11,182 bases of DNA from JAUIAI01 sp963976885 (GTDB taxonomy: Bacteria > Pseudomonadota > Gammaproteobacteria > Burkholderiales > Burkholderiaceae_E). Shown here piece after piece: positions 1-8,680 of this stretch; the first letter of the stretch is position 1, and each line of letters opens with the position of its first letter. The DNA lies in assembly GCA_963976885.1 (NCBI GenBank), contig CAXBNM010000147.1, positions 1 to 11,182 on the forward strand, read 5' to 3'. Position numbers and translations under genes: made by a program. The notes beneath the pieces were generated by a model, which was not told the DNA's origin, did not search any database, and saw only the letters and a program-made list of their open reading frames with translations.

Positions 1-1
1 T

Positions 2-26
2 GAATGTGGCGAATCAGCCCACATTC
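2..26. repeat. 8-bp inverted repeat (hairpin) at the window edge
   Basis: GAATGTGG at 2-9 is the exact reverse complement of CCACATTC at 19-26, around a 9-base loop. No T-tract follows, so it is not a clear intrinsic terminator. It may mark the end of an upstream gene outside the window or be an operator; the missing left flank prevents a decision. Confidence 0.35.
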
Positions 27-75
27 GAGTCGACCAGGGGCGACCGAAGAGGCTCAACTGTTGGCATTCGTCTAA

Positions 76-104
76 TTGTCATCCCGTTTTAACCGCGCTG
101 TCAT
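76..104 (+). promoter_or_regulatory. Pho-box-like repeats upstream of the lipid-remodelling pair
   Basis: TTGTCAT at 76-82 and CTGTCAT at 98-104 match the 7-base PhoB unit CTGTCAT in 6 and 7 positions. They lie exactly 22 bases apart, which is two 11-base PhoB repeat periods. The unit between them (87-93, TTTTAAC) matches poorly. An inverted copy, ATGACA, is at 119-124. The last forward unit ends 45 bases before the start codon at 150, a plausible place for an activator site. PhoB control is inferred from these repeats and from the predicted functions of the two genes downstream. No good -10 element is obvious, and the central unit is degenerate. Confidence 0.4.
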
Positions 105-149
105 GGCGATGGCTCCAAATGACACCAATGCCATCGTTAGAGACCGACT

Positions 150-1019
150 ATGAATTCGCCTGCCTCTCAAGCCGTGCCGTCCGCTGACGACAAGACCACG
201 CGCCCGAACCGGAAACTGCGCGCCATCTGGTTGTCCGATATCCATCTGGGGACCCGTGGCTGCCAGGCCGATTACCTGCTCGACTTCCTGAACCATCATG
301 ACGCGGAGCGGATTTTCCTGGTCGGCGACATCATTGACGGCTGGCAGCTCAAGAAGGACTGGTACTGGAACGACACCCAGCACAATGTTGTGATGACTCT
401 GCTGCAAAAGGCGCGCGACGGCGCCAAGGTGGTGTTCGTCCCTGGCAACCATGATGAGTTCGCCCGCGATTTTGTCGGCATGTCGTTTGACCGCATCACG
501 GTGCAGAGCGAAGCGACGCACACCACGCTGGCTGGCGCGCGCTTGTGGATTACCCACGGTGATCAGTACGACGGTGTCGTTCAGCATGCCAAATGGCTGG
601 CTTATCTTGGCGACTCGCTGTACGTGCTGATTCTCGGCCTCAACTCCCGCTTCAACCGGATCCGCAGCCGTCTCGGCATGGGTTACTGGTCGTTGTCGCA
701 GTATCTGAAGCACAAGGTCAAGAATGCGGTCGCCTTCATCGATGCGTTCGAATCAACGGTGACGCGCGAGGCCGCCCGGCGCGGCTTTGACGGGGTGATC
801 TGCGGCCATATTCACAAGGCCGAAATTCGCTCGATCGACGGCATCACCTATGGCAACTGCGGCGACTGGGTCGAAAGTCTCACGGCACTGGTGGAAAACC
901 ATGCCGGTCAGCTCGAACTCGTGCACTGGGCACCGCCACTGGCTGTAAGCAGTCGCAAGAGCGCACCCGCCACGGAGCGACCGACCCCGGTAGGCTCGGT
1001 CGAGGCAATGCTGCGATGA
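150..1019 (+). CDS. plcP: PlcP-like metallophosphoesterase (UDP-2,3-diacylglucosamine diphosphatase family)
   Basis: A 289-residue calcineurin-like phosphoesterase. The five metal-binding blocks are in order: SDIHLG (D30, H32), VGDIIDGW (D60), GNHDE (N100, H101), HGDQYD (H136) and CGHIHK (H220, H222), followed by NCGDWVES. There is no signal peptide; about 21 polar residues precede the fold. The start ATG has a modest AGAG eight bases upstream. The family is generally annotated as LpxH-like lipid A enzyme, but the blocks TRGCQADYLLDFL and KDWYWNDTQHNVV are what I recall from PlcP. PlcP is a cytoplasmic phospholipase C that releases diacylglycerol from phospholipids during phosphate limitation. 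The stop overlaps the next start (ATGA), and the partner is a GT4 glycosyltransferase, the known partner type of PlcP. The PlcP role is inferred; family membership is secure. A true LpxH role is the main alternative. Confidence 0.85.
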   Translation: MNSPASQAVPSADDKTTRPNRKLRAIWLSDIHLGTRGCQADYLLDFLNHHDAERIFLVGDIIDGWQLKKDWYWNDTQHNVVMTLLQKARDGAKVVFVPGNHDEFARDFVGMSFDRITVQSEATHTTLAGARLWITHGDQYDGVVQHAKWLAYLGDSLYVLILGLNSRFNRIRSRLGMGYWSLSQYLKHKVKNAVAFIDAFESTVTREAARRGFDGVICGHIHKAEIRSIDGITYGNCGDWVESLTALVENHAGQLELVHWAPPLAVSSRKSAPATERPTPVGSVEAMLR

Positions 1020-2194
1020 AAGTCAGCCTGATTACCGATGCCTGGGCGCCGCAGGTCAATGGTGTGGTCTACACCTTGTCGCATACCCGCGATGAAATGA
1101 TTCGCATGGGTCACGAGGTGCAAGTCATCGAGCCTTCGCAGTTTCTGTCGATGCCTGTGCCCTTCGAGCATGGTTTGCGGCTGGGCGCGGCAAGCGCCGG
1201 CGCGGTAGGCCGCCAGCTGGTACGCTTTGCGCCGCAAGCGGTGCATATTGCAACCGAAGGGCCGCTCGGCTGGGCGGCCCGGCGCGCCTGCCAGCAGCTT
1301 GGATTTCGCTACACCACCGCTTGGCACACGAATTTTCCGGCCTATCTGGAAACCCGCTACGGCGTGCCCGAGCGCTGGAGCTGGCCCGCGCTCCGCCGTT
1401 TTCATCAGGATTCACTGACCGTGATGGCACCCACCAACGGCATTGCCGATGAGTTGCGGGCCCACGGAATTGGCGCGGTCAAGGTCTGGGGGCGCGGCGT
1501 TGATGCGCATCAGTTCAGCCCGGGTCGTTCGTGGCGCTTTGCCGGTCTGCCCAGGCCGATCTTTCTGAGCGTCGGTCGGGTGGCCAACGAGAAGAATCTC
1601 GAGGCTTTTCTGTCGCTTGATCTGCCCGGTTCCAAGGTGGTGGTGGGCGGCGGGCCGGCGCTGGCACGGCTCAGCCGGCAGTTTCCGCAAGCCCATTTCG
1701 CCGGTCGCGTCGACCATCAGGAGCTGGCCTCGGTGTACCGGGCGGCCGATGTCTTCGTGTTTCCGTCGCAGACCGACACCTTCGGGCTGGTGATGCTCGA
1801 GGCCATGGCATGCGGCGTGCCGGTAGCGGCCTTGCCCCATGCGGCGCCCAACGAGGTGGTCGCCAATGGTGTGGCCGGGGTGGTGGATGCCGATCTGCGC
1901 AAGGCCTGTCTGGAGGCCTTGCAACTTGATGCGATGGCGGTGCGCGAGCATGCCGGCAACTTCGCCTGGCAAAAGGCTACCGAGCGATTCGTTTCGTTGC
2001 TGGCGGTGCCGGCAATCAAGCTGCGCGAGCAATTGCGTCCCGCCAGCCCCGCCTCTCACGGCGCGGCAAGCGGCTCGGTGAACAATCCGGTCAGCGCATA
2101 CCAGGCATCATGCCTTTCATCCCGCGCATCATCTTGGCCAGCCCGCCCTTCTGCATTTTCTTCATCATCGAGCGCATCTGCTCGAACTGACTGA
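1016..2194 (+). CDS. GT4-family glycosyltransferase, probable diacylglycerol glycosyltransferase (Agt-like)
   Basis: A 392-residue GT-B fold enzyme. The N-terminal Rossmann half starts with DAWAPQVNGVVYTL and contains HIATEGPLGWAAR and AWHTNFPAYLETRY. The C-terminal half has LSVGRVANEKNLEAFL, then the donor-binding block TDTFGLVMLEAMACG, in which D254 and E262 occupy the EX7E positions, followed by GVPVAA. This matches the GT4 enzymes that add a sugar (glucose, or glucuronic acid in some relatives) to diacylglycerol at the inner membrane. Its start overlaps the stop of the PlcP-like gene by ATGA, so translational coupling is likely and the two activities would be sequential. Recognisable homology ends near residue 330 (FVSLLAVP). 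The last about 60 residues are Ser/Ala-rich, and residues from about 359 onward are encoded antisense to the end of ffh. Sugar donor and acceptor cannot be read from sequence. Confidence 0.85.
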   Translation: MKVSLITDAWAPQVNGVVYTLSHTRDEMIRMGHEVQVIEPSQFLSMPVPFEHGLRLGAASAGAVGRQLVRFAPQAVHIATEGPLGWAARRACQQLGFRYTTAWHTNFPAYLETRYGVPERWSWPALRRFHQDSLTVMAPTNGIADELRAHGIGAVKVWGRGVDAHQFSPGRSWRFAGLPRPIFLSVGRVANEKNLEAFLSLDLPGSKVVVGGGPALARLSRQFPQAHFAGRVDHQELASVYRAADVFVFPSQTDTFGLVMLEAMACGVPVAALPHAAPNEVVANGVAGVVDADLRKACLEALQLDAMAVREHAGNFAWQKATERFVSLLAVPAIKLREQLRPASPASHGAASGSVNNPVSAYQASCLSSRASSWPARPSAFSSSSSASARTD

Positions 2195-3446
2195 GCATCC
2201 GGTTCACTTCCTGAACCGTCACGCCGGCGCCGGCGGCAATCCGGCGTTTGCGTGAGGCCTTGATGAGGTCGGGCTTGGTGCGCTCACGCGGCGTCATGGA
2301 GTGGATGATGCCTTGCATGCGTTTCATCTGGCCTTCGGCCTTGCCCATGTCGGCGCCGGCGGCGGCTTCCTGAAACTGCGCGGGCAATTTGTCCATTAAC
2401 GAATTCAGGCCCCCCATCTGCTTCATCTGGCCGAGCTGGGCAAGAAAGTCGTTGAGATCGAACTTGGAGCCCGACTTGAGCTTCTTGGCCAGATTTTCGG
2501 CCGCGTCGGTATCGACGTTGCGCTGCGCCTCTTCGACCAGCGAAACGATGTCGCCCATCCCGAGAATGCGGTTGGCCATCCGGTCGGGGTAGAAGCTCTC
2601 GAGACCGTCGAGTTTCTCGCCGACGCCGACAAACTTGATCGGCGCACCGGTGATGGCCTTGACCGACAGCGCGGCACCGCCGCGTGAGTCACCGTCGAGC
2701 TTGGTCAGCACGATACCGGTCAGGCTCAGGGCCTCGTTGAAGGCGCGCGCGGTGTTGATCGCATCCTGGCCCTGCATCGCGTCGACGACGAACAGGGTCT
2801 CGGCCGGCTTGAGCTGGTCGTGCAGGCCGGCAATCTCGGCCATCATCTGTTCATCGATGGCCAGGCGTCCGGCGGTATCGACGATCAGCACGTCCATATA
2901 GTGATTGGTTGCCCATTGCAGCGCGGCGGCCGCGATCTCGGCGGGCTTTTGCGACGGGTCGGAGGCAAAGAACTCGGCCTCGGCCTGCCCGGCAACCGTG
3001 CGCAACTGCTCGATGGCGGCCGGTCGGTAAACGTCGCAGCTGACGGTGAGGACTTTTTTGCGATGGTTCTGCTTGAGCCAGCGCGCCAGTTTGCCCACCG
3101 TGGTGGTTTTACCCGCACCTTGCAGGCCGGCCATCAGGATGATGACCGGGGGTTTGCTGGCCAGGTTCAGGGTTTGCGCCGAGCCTCCCATCAGGTCGGT
3201 CAGTTCCTGGTTGACCACGCCCACCAGCGCCTGGCCGGGGGTGAGGCTGCCCACGACGGCCTGGCCGACGGCTTTTTCCTTGATGCGGGCGATCAGATCG
3301 CGCACCACGGGCAGCGCCACATCGGCCTCAAGCAACGCAATGCGGATTTCGCGCAGCATGGCCTGGGTGTTGGCTTCGGACAGGCGCGCCTGTCCCCGCA
3401 TGGTTTTTACGACGCGGGACAGTCTTTGGGAGAGGTTTTCGAGCAT
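2091..3446 (-). CDS. ffh: Signal recognition particle protein Ffh (SRP54 homologue)
   Basis: A 451-residue GTPase that binds signal sequences of nascent inner-membrane proteins together with 4.5S RNA and docks with FtsY. The N domain (about 1-90) opens with MLENLSQRLSRVVKTMRGQ and carries ALLEADVALPVV. The G domain has the P-loop GLQGAGKTT (107-115), DTAGR (190-194), TKLDGDSRGGAALS (248-261) and GVGEKLDGLE. The M domain from about 325 is methionine-rich and contains the RNA-binding block SRKRRIAAGAG followed by VQEVNRMLSQFEQM; it ends MMRGMKGMMPGMR. Length is normal for the family and the start fits homologues. No strong Shine-Dalgarno is seen. Its 3' end overlaps the convergent glycosyltransferase by 104 bp and its 5' end lies 22 bp from the divergent ypjD-like gene. 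Confidence 0.98.
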   Translation of the reverse strand: MLENLSQRLSRVVKTMRGQARLSEANTQAMLREIRIALLEADVALPVVRDLIARIKEKAVGQAVVGSLTPGQALVGVVNQELTDLMGGSAQTLNLASKPPVIILMAGLQGAGKTTTVGKLARWLKQNHRKKVLTVSCDVYRPAAIEQLRTVAGQAEAEFFASDPSQKPAEIAAAALQWATNHYMDVLIVDTAGRLAIDEQMMAEIAGLHDQLKPAETLFVVDAMQGQDAINTARAFNEALSLTGIVLTKLDGDSRGGAALSVKAITGAPIKFVGVGEKLDGLESFYPDRMANRILGMGDIVSLVEEAQRNVDTDAAENLAKKLKSGSKFDLNDFLAQLGQMKQMGGLNSLMDKLPAQFQEAAAGADMGKAEGQMKRMQGIIHSMTPRERTKPDLIKASRKRRIAAGAGVTVQEVNRMLSQFEQMRSMMKKMQKGGLAKMMRGMKGMMPGMR

Positions 3447-3468
3447 GACGTTGGTTTAAACTCAGGAA

Positions 3469-4353
3469 GTGCAGATTCTACTGACATCGGTGTTTTGGGT
3501 CCCCGCGTTGCTATATATAGCAGCCTGGGCAATCGGGCTGCGTGCAACAGGGGCAGAACGCGGGCCTGAAGCGCTGGCGGCCGCGGACGGTTCGGCAACG
3601 GCCAGGCAAGGGCATCCAGCCTTTAGTATGGCCTCCATTCTGATGCTGCTGGCCTTACTCGTCCATTTCGCATCGTTATATGTCGCTATCGCGCCGGCGG
3701 CCACCATCCATATCGGCTTTGCGCTGGTCTTGTCGGCGTCGTTGTGGGGCGGGGTCTTGCTGCTCTGGCTGGAGCTCGACGAGGCCCATGCCGCCGCCAT
3801 GCGGGCCATGGTGTTGCCGGTAGCCGCCATCACGGTGCTTTTACCTTTGTTGTTTCCGGGCCGCGAAATCGGCGAGGTGGCCGGGCGCACCTTGCTGGCC
3901 CCCCATCTTCTGGTTGGCGTGCTGGCGTATTCGGTGTTGTTTCTGGCGCTGCTCCATGCGGTGCTGATGGCCAGTGCCGAGCGTCATCTGCGCGCCCACC
4001 ACAGTGAACGCAAAGGTTTGCTGGGGCATTTCCTTGAGCGCCTGCCGCCGCTGCTGAGCATGGAGCGCGTGTTGTTCCGGCTGGTTGGCTTTGGTTTTGT
4101 GCTGCTTACCCTTACCGCGGTCAGTGGTATGTTTTATGCCGAACAAATTTTTGGCCGACCGTTCAGCTTCGATCACAAAACAATCTTCACCTTGCTTGCC
4201 TGGGCGGTATTTGGCGTGTTGCTCACCGGTCGCTGGTTGCGGGGCTGGCGCGGACGAACCGCATTACGCCTTACCATCATCGGGTTTGTTGTCTTGCTGC
4301 TCGGCTATGTCGGCAGTCGGTTTGTGCTCGAGGCCATTCTTGGCCGCCTTTGA
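3469..4353 (+). CDS. YpjD/CcsA-like inner-membrane protein (cytochrome c assembly family)
   Basis: A 294-residue polytopic membrane protein with about eight hydrophobic segments (roughly 4-24, 52-74, 82-102, 113-131, 143-168, 200-222, 235-256, 266-290). It shows the family's conserved histidines: H146 in LLAPHLLVGVLAYS and H236 in DHKTIFTLLAW. The C-terminal GWRGRTALRLTIIGF and GYVGSRFVLE blocks are typical of the YpjD branch, which neighbours ffh in many proteobacteria. CcsA relatives handle haem for cytochrome c maturation, but the role of this short branch is unproven. The chosen start is GTG at 3469, because it keeps the first membrane segment. The AGGA at 3464-3467 sits too close to that GTG to be an ordinary ribosome site; GTG at 3490 is an alternative that has AGGA further away but would trim the first helix. 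It begins a five-gene + strand cluster. Confidence 0.88.
   Translation: MQILLTSVFWVPALLYIAAWAIGLRATGAERGPEALAAADGSATARQGHPAFSMASILMLLALLVHFASLYVAIAPAATIHIGFALVLSASLWGGVLLLWLELDEAHAAAMRAMVLPVAAITVLLPLLFPGREIGEVAGRTLLAPHLLVGVLAYSVLFLALLHAVLMASAERHLRAHHSERKGLLGHFLERLPPLLSMERVLFRLVGFGFVLLTLTAVSGMFYAEQIFGRPFSFDHKTIFTLLAWAVFGVLLTGRWLRGWRGRTALRLTIIGFVVLLLGYVGSRFVLEAILGRL
3509..3522 (-). promoter_or_regulatory. 14-bp palindrome acting as a possible extended -10 for ffh
   Basis: TGCTATATATAGCA is a perfect 14-bp palindrome lying inside the first codons of the ypjD-like gene. On the minus strand it reads TGC-TATATA, matching an extended -10 (TGnTATAAT) in all but one position. Transcription from it would begin near 3507 and give an ffh leader of about 60 nt. 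With only 22 bp between the two start codons, the ffh promoter must lie inside the neighbouring gene, so the position fits. No good -35 is present at normal spacing, which is tolerated by extended -10 promoters. Because it is symmetric it could also fire on the plus strand, or be a protein-binding site. Confidence 0.35.
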
Positions 4354-4397
4354 GCGGTTGCTGCGAGAGCTGGCAGCACCGCGACGGATTGCATTGC

Positions 4398-4634
4398 ATG
4401 GGTAAGCTGGTTTTCTGGATTCTGCTGATTGTGGTCGTCTGGGGCGGGGCCCGCTTTCTGACGCTCATGCAGCGCAAGAATGATGCGGCCCGCACCGCAC
4501 GCCTGGCCCGCGAACAGCGTCGCGAGCCAATTCTGCGCTGTGAGGTCTGCGGGGTCTACGTGCCTGCATCCGACGCTGTCAAAGCCGGCGGCAAGGTGTA
4601 TTGCAGCCAAGAGCATCGGCGCGATGGCGCATGA
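4398..4634 (+). CDS. Small membrane-anchored Cys3His protein, PP0621 family
   Basis: A 78-residue protein with one N-terminal membrane anchor (about 4-22, KLVFWILLIVVVWGGARFL). A basic, charged linker follows, then a compact domain with C48-x2-C51 and C69-x3-H73, arranged as a treble-clef-like or zinc-finger site (RCEVCGVYVP ... VYCSQEH). This layout matches the short PP0621-type proteins found just upstream of pilS in many proteobacteria; their function is unknown. Metal binding is inferred from the spacing. ATG at 4398 is preferred over an upstream TTG at 4350 because the longer reading adds residues without family character. The gene follows the ypjD-like gene after 44 bp and its stop overlaps the pilS start by ATGA, suggesting one mRNA and coupled translation with the kinase. 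Confidence 0.85.
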   Translation: MGKLVFWILLIVVVWGGARFLTLMQRKNDAARTARLAREQRREPILRCEVCGVYVPASDAVKAGGKVYCSQEHRRDGA

Positions 4635-6283
4635 AAGTCACGCCTGCGGACGCCACCACGCCTGATTCCTACTGGACTGCCCTGGGCTGGTTTGCGGTCA
4701 GCCGCCTGCTGGTGTCCTTGTCTTTGTGGCTGGCCTCACAAACCTCCAACTATCGCAGTTTCGCCGAAGCCCTCAATGTGCCGATGTTTCAGCGGGTCGC
4801 ATTGTTATATGTGCTGGTGGCGGTGGTGTTGCTGGCGCTGATCCGCCCGCTCAAACCTCATTTGCAGTTGCAGTTGTTCATTCAGGTTGGCGTCGACCTG
4901 TTGTTGCTGGTCGCGCTGGTCCATTTTGGCGGTGGCGTGCGCGCCGGCCTGGGGGCTTTGATGATTGCCTCGGTGGCGGCCGGTTCAGTGCTGGCGAGTC
5001 GGCGCCTGGCCGCCTTCTTTGCCGCGGCGGCTACGTTGCTGTTGTTGCTGCAGGCCGGATTCGGATCGGCTGATTTCAGCGATATGGTCGGCCAGCTCGG
5101 TCAGGCCGGGGTGCTTGGTGCGGCCTGTTTTCTGACGGCTCTGTCCGTGAACTGGCTCGCGGCGCGTCTGCAGGCTCAGGAAGAACTGGCCTATCGGCGC
5201 GGCGAAGATGTTCGCAATCAGCTCGCCGTGACGCAAAAGGTGATCGCTGAGTCGCAACAGGGCGTGTTGGTGGTCAGTGCTCAGGGCATGGTGCGCACGA
5301 TGAATCGGGCCGCCCGCACGATGCTCGGCGTCGATGAGCAGCAGCGCATCGGTGGCGAAGATCTGTTGCCTTTGCGCAGCCTGCTCGGGCGTGACTGGCC
5401 CAAGCTGGTTGAGCGTTTTGCACAATGGCAACATCAGGTGCCGGATCGCTCGGTCGAGGTTGAACTGATTGCCGCCTCGACCCGAACGCAGCCGGGCAAT
5501 GCGTCGCGGGTGCGGGTGCGGCTGATTGCCGCGCTGGAGCAGCCCGATGCCGATGCGGTGATCCTGGTCGAAAACCTGCATGAACTCGAGCAGCGCGCCC
5601 AGCAACTGAAGCTGGCCTCAATGGGCCGCTTGTCGGCATCGATTGCGCACGAGATTCGCAATCCGCTGGGCGCCATTCGCCACGCCAACAGCTTGTTGGC
5701 CGAGCAACTCGATTCCGAGCCGCTGTCGCGTCTGGCGCGCATCGTCGAAGGCAATACCGTGCGCATCAACCGGGTCATCGAAGATGTGTTGTCGATCTCG
5801 CGCGGTGCGCCAGCCGTCGATGAGAGCATCGACATGGGACCCTTTTTGAATGAGTTTCTCCCCGAGTTCGGCGCTCAGACGGGTACCGACCAGCGCCGCA
5901 TCGAAGTGTCACTCGAAACCGCCGAGCCGATGCGCTTTGATTCGAACCAACTGCGTCAGGTGCTGGTCAATCTGGTTGGAAATGCGTTACGGTATGCAAC
6001 CAGAGAGCCGGCGGCCGTGCTGATCACCTGGCGTAAACTGCGCAGCGGCCGGTTGGAGCTCGGTATTGCGGATGACGGACCGGGCCTGGGCGCAGACGCT
6101 GAAGCCTATGCCTTCGAGCCATTCTTCACGACCGAATCGCGAGGTACCGGGCTGGGGCTGTATCTGGCTCGCGAGCTCAGCGCCTTGAATGGCGCGAATC
6201 TGCGTTATCAGCGTTTGCGCGCCGGAGATCGCTACAGCGGCGTTTTTTTGATCGAGCCGCGTCGCGAGTCGGCACCAGACTGA
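4631..6283 (+). CDS. pilS: PilS sensor histidine kinase of the type IV pilus system
   Basis: A 550-residue membrane kinase. Six hydrophobic segments (about 17-36, 54-74, 82-100, 105-122, 126-143, 158-178) match the PilS membrane domain. They are followed by a PAS-like region (about 200-315, with GVLVVSAQGMVRTMNRAA). The H-box is SIAHEIRNPLG with the phospho-accepting H340. The ATPase domain has the N-box LVNLVGNALRYA (N451), the G1 box DDGPGLG, the F-box FEPFFTT and the G2 box RGTGLGLYLA. PilS phosphorylates PilR in response to cues such as pilin level in the membrane, controlling pilA in Pseudomonas. ATG at 4631 is chosen because it forms an ATGA overlap with the preceding gene; 37 bp separate it from pilR. 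Its identity as PilS rests on six membrane helices plus context. Confidence 0.9.
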   Translation: MKVTPADATTPDSYWTALGWFAVSRLLVSLSLWLASQTSNYRSFAEALNVPMFQRVALLYVLVAVVLLALIRPLKPHLQLQLFIQVGVDLLLLVALVHFGGGVRAGLGALMIASVAAGSVLASRRLAAFFAAAATLLLLLQAGFGSADFSDMVGQLGQAGVLGAACFLTALSVNWLAARLQAQEELAYRRGEDVRNQLAVTQKVIAESQQGVLVVSAQGMVRTMNRAARTMLGVDEQQRIGGEDLLPLRSLLGRDWPKLVERFAQWQHQVPDRSVEVELIAASTRTQPGNASRVRVRLIAALEQPDADAVILVENLHELEQRAQQLKLASMGRLSASIAHEIRNPLGAIRHANSLLAEQLDSEPLSRLARIVEGNTVRINRVIEDVLSISRGAPAVDESIDMGPFLNEFLPEFGAQTGTDQRRIEVSLETAEPMRFDSNQLRQVLVNLVGNALRYATREPAAVLITWRKLRSGRLELGIADDGPGLGADAEAYAFEPFFTTESRGTGLGLYLARELSALNGANLRYQRLRAGDRYSGVFLIEPRRESAPD

Positions 6284-6320
6284 GCCATCGTTTTGAGGAC
6301 TAACCCCTTGTGAGCAGAGC

Positions 6321-7818
<1,498 letters not shown>

Positions 7819-7832
<14 letters not shown>

Positions 7833-8427
7833 CGCGCCACCCGGGCCGGCGCCGGTCTGGGCCGGCGAGGGTGGCGGTTGGCTCGCGCAGGCACGGCGCT
7901 GTCCGTCGCCCAATTTTGATACCCGCCCACCGGCAACGCCGATCGATCTGGTGGTGATTCACCATATCAGTCTGCCCCCTGGTTACTTTCGCGGCAGCGA
8001 TGTCGAGGCCTTGTTCTGCAATCGCCTCGATTGTGACCAGCACCCGGCTTATGCCGATCTGCGGGGCGTGCGGGTGTCCAGCCATTTCCTGATCCGGCGT
8101 CATGGGCAACTCGTGCAATTCGTCGATGTGGCCGATCGGGCCTGGCATGCTGGAGTGTCGCGCTTTCTGGACCGGGAGCGCTGTAATGACTTCTCGGTTG
8201 GCGTCGAGCTGGAAGGTGACGGTTTGCGTCCGTTCACCAACAGCCAGTATCAGAAACTCGATTGGTTGCTTGCAGCCTTGGCCCAACACTTGCCGATCCG
8301 TTTTATTGCGGGCCACAGTGACATTGCGCCGGGCCGCAAATTTGATCCCGGACCGCGCTTCGACTGGGCCCGGCTGCGCAGAATTTGCACAGCTTGTCGC
8401 CTGAAACGCCCGTATGGTGAGGCCTGA
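7819..8427 (+). CDS. ampD: 1,6-anhydro-N-acetylmuramyl-L-alanine amidase AmpD
   Basis: A 202-residue cytoplasmic zinc amidase. It cleaves the anhydro-muramic acid to L-alanine bond during cell-wall recycling, and its loss derepresses AmpC in AmpR-bearing species. The fold begins with RRCPSPNFDTRP. The predicted zinc ligands are H48 (VVIHHISLPPG), H166 (GHSDIAPGRKFDPG) and D176, with K174 as the catalytic-region lysine. Also present are SSHFLIRRHG, RAWHAGVS and CNDFSVGVELEG. There is no in-frame ATG before the conserved block. The best start is TTG at 7819, which lies 14 bp inside the end of pilR and implies coupled translation; no good Shine-Dalgarno is seen. The start is therefore the uncertain part. 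The extra N-terminal 20 residues are Gly/Pro-rich. No intrinsic terminator follows. Confidence 0.93.
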
Positions 8428-8538
8428 ACTTTTGGCCCGGTCTGACGGCTGAGCGCAGACCCTGATCGGTGCATCCCCGCCGACTCGATTCAAACTGTAA
8501 ACGCACGTAGAATCGACCGCCCGCTGGCCGACAAACGG

Positions 8539-8567
8539 TTGATTCCGTTTTGATTCGAACCTACAAT
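8539..8567 (+). promoter_or_regulatory. nrdA: Sigma-70 promoter, probably for nrdA
   Basis: TTGATT at 8539-8544 and TACAAT at 8562-8567 are near-consensus -35 and -10 elements with an ideal 17-bp spacer. Transcription would begin near 8573-8575. It is the best sigma-70 match noticed in the interval. NrdR-box-like sequences begin about 15 bp after the predicted start, which fits a repressible nrd promoter. The first gene downstream on this strand is nrdA, about 650 bp away. Confidence 0.6.
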
Positions 8568-8588
8568 TAGTTGCATGGCGCACTCGAA

Positions 8589-8604
8589 GCGCTACATCTA
8601 GTGT
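8589..8604 (+). promoter_or_regulatory. NrdR-box-like operator 1
   Basis: The 16-mer ending in CTAGTGT matches the NrdR consensus acaCwAtATaTwGtgt (from memory) at 12 of 16 positions, including the whole right half TwGtgt. NrdR is the ATP-cone repressor of ribonucleotide reductase genes, so a site upstream of nrdA and just downstream of the predicted promoter start is sensible. Its right part overlaps the 5' arm of the inverted repeat at 8596-8606. Confidence 0.45.
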
Positions 8605-8680
8605 GTACCTGGGGCTGGGAGTGTAAAAAAGTCCGTAAACCCGGTAATCCGGGGAGCCACTTACCGGGCACACACTAGAT
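8596..8680 (+). repeat. 11-bp inverted repeat enclosing switch-like hairpins (candidate structured RNA)
   Basis: ATCTAGTGTGT (8596-8606) is perfectly complementary to ACACACTAGAT (8670-8680). Inside, CCTGG (8608-8612) can pair with CCGGG (8664-8668) using one G-U pair, and GGCT (8613-8616) with AGCC (8655-8658). The segment CCCGG at 8640-8644 has two exclusive partners. It can form a tetraloop hairpin with CCGGG at 8649-8653, or an 8-bp stem CCCGGTAA (8640-8647) with TTACCGGG (8661-8668). The latter would displace the CCTGG pairing. This nesting is more than two DNA operators need and suggests an RNA fold starting about 20 nt into the transcript. It resembles no riboswitch class I can name. 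Confidence 0.5.

Noticed and set aside
72..713. Long open frame on the minus strand opposite the metallophosphoesterase
   Set aside because: The plus strand encodes all metal-binding motifs of a known family over this stretch; the antisense product has no recognisable domain and reflects high GC content.
8428..8470. Intrinsic terminator after ampD
   Set aside because: GGCC/GGCC and GTCTG/CAGAC hairpins exist but neither is followed by a T-tract.
8596..8680. The 85-bp inverted repeat as a miniature transposable element
   Set aside because: The terminal repeats could suggest a MITE, but there is no target duplication at the flanks, only one copy in the window, and position next to a promoter with NrdR-like cores is a better explanation.
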